This document shows positions 63,587-64,000 of a DNA stretch of 64,000 nucleotides, piece by piece (the first letter of the stretch is position 1; the number at the start of each line of letters is the position of its first letter). A program made the position numbers and the translations under genes. Under the pieces are notes generated by a model. That model was not told the DNA's origin. It saw only the letters and a program-made list of their open reading frames with translations, and did no database searches. The stretch is from NCBI GenBank assembly GCA_965221625.1, contig OZ244903.1:1736001-1800000 (forward strand), in the 5' to 3' direction. This DNA comes from Bin127 sp965221625 (GTDB taxonomy: Bacteria > Chloroflexota > Dehalococcoidia > Lucifugimonadales > Lucifugimonadaceae).

Positions 63587-64000
63587 ATGAACGTTTACGA
63601 AGATCGGCACGGCATCGCCGCGCGCTTGGCCCATTTGAAGACACTAGTTCAACGACGCGCCGAGAGTATGGTGCCCGAGGACGAATGGAACGCGCGAATC
63701 GGGATACCGCCGGACCATCGAGGTTTGGACTGGTTGTCCGAACAGTTCAGCGCGCATTACAGCAAAAATCTGCCCGTTCCCACCGTCTTCCCAACTCGGA
63801 CTGGCGGAGTTCAGACCGAATGGATCCTCGGTCCGCATTCGGTCAGCTTGAATGCTGACTTGGGTACTAAGTCGGCCGAGTGGCGCAACCTCAACTTCGA
63901 CACGGGCGAGTCGGAAGAACGTCGTCTCGATTTGAGCGACTCGGCCAGTTGGTCTTGGCTTGCCGATGAGTTGCGACGACTGGTATCCAAGGGCCCCGCG
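63587..64000 (+). CDS. small unrecognised protein, second paralog, cut by the window end
   Basis: An open frame of 138 codons running off the window without a stop, starting ATG with a GGGGA-type ribosome site at 63577-63581. It begins MNVYEDRHGIAARLAHLKTL and continues with HRGLDWLSEQFSAHYSK, TGGVQTEWILGPHSVSLNAD and an acidic tail SEERRLDLSDSASWSWL. It matches the gene at 60903 over nearly its entire length. It follows hsdM by 55 nt, so it may be co-transcribed with the restriction genes. I do not recognise the family or a catalytic motif. Confidence 0.75.
   Translation, partial: MNVYEDRHGIAARLAHLKTLVQRRAESMVPEDEWNARIGIPPDHRGLDWLSEQFSAHYSKNLPVPTVFPTRTGGVQTEWILGPHSVSLNADLGTKSAEWRNLNFDTGESEERRLDLSDSASWSWLADELRRLVSKGPA

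Overview
The window is a bacterial chromosome segment of moderately high GC content. It has 39 protein genes that I support, two of them cut by the window edges, three tRNA genes and several decayed or regulatory elements. There is no rRNA or other lineage marker, so taxonomy is inference. Multiple enolase-superfamily and 2-hydroxyacid dehydrogenase paralogs, an XdhC/MobA pair, DegV, very large PT-rich surface proteins and the alaS-ruvX-aroE-aroC-aroK-aroB order would fit a Chloroflexota bacterium of the SAR202/Dehalococcoidia type. I hold this only moderately.

Layout. 1-2946: three tandem D-2-hydroxyacid dehydrogenase paralogs, the first cut by the window edge. 3106-5076: an AIPR-type phage-resistance protein. 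5167-6096: UppP. 6176-10234: a four-gene run (enolase-superfamily dehydratase, beta-propeller protein, uronate-dehydrogenase-like SDR, phosphotriesterase-like hydrolase) that looks like an oxidative sugar-acid pathway. 10279-10354: tRNA-Arg(TCT), then DegV. 11389-14677: the conserved ATP-grasp / alpha-E / transglutaminase trio. 14678-18974: a restriction-modification cassette (GHKL ATPase with a PD-(D/E)XK tail, then a Vsr-cytosine methyltransferase fusion). It is bounded by a near-perfect 38-bp repeat of the transglutaminase gene's 3' end. 19124-20224: a CoiA-like protein.

20262-37148 is dominated by two giant paralogous surface proteins (2361 and 3007 aa). Each has an N-terminal membrane anchor, a Pro/Thr stalk, many putative Ig repeats and two GLUG-type blocks. 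A tRNA with anticodon CAT lies between them, and a decayed fragment of a third copy lies downstream. 37599-45412 carries an enolase-superfamily enzyme, a chromate-type transporter, an LppM-like lipoprotein, XdhC, a MobA-like protein, an M24 peptidase and an MFS transporter. 45439-51657 is a minus-strand run of catabolic genes (TIM-barrel isomerase, Gfo/Idh oxidoreductase, sulfatase-like hydrolase, LDH2 dehydrogenase, OCD-family protein) ending at thiD. After a plus-strand haloacid dehalogenase-like gene, 52490-59482 is a tight shikimate operon headed by alaS and ruvX. tRNA-Lys(TTT) follows.

59864-64000 is a second accessory region. It holds a nucleotidyltransferase-like gene overlapping an XRE-type regulator (toxin-antitoxin-like) with a clear promoter and overlapping palindrome, then a type I restriction hsdM gene flanked by two paralogs of a small unrecognised protein. 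One of those paralogs seems to have lost its start codon.

The most interesting signals are the restriction cassette bounded by a duplicated gene end, the giant repeat-protein pair with its decayed third copy and shared upstream motif, the self-regulated NTase/XRE pair, and the duplicated small gene around hsdM.
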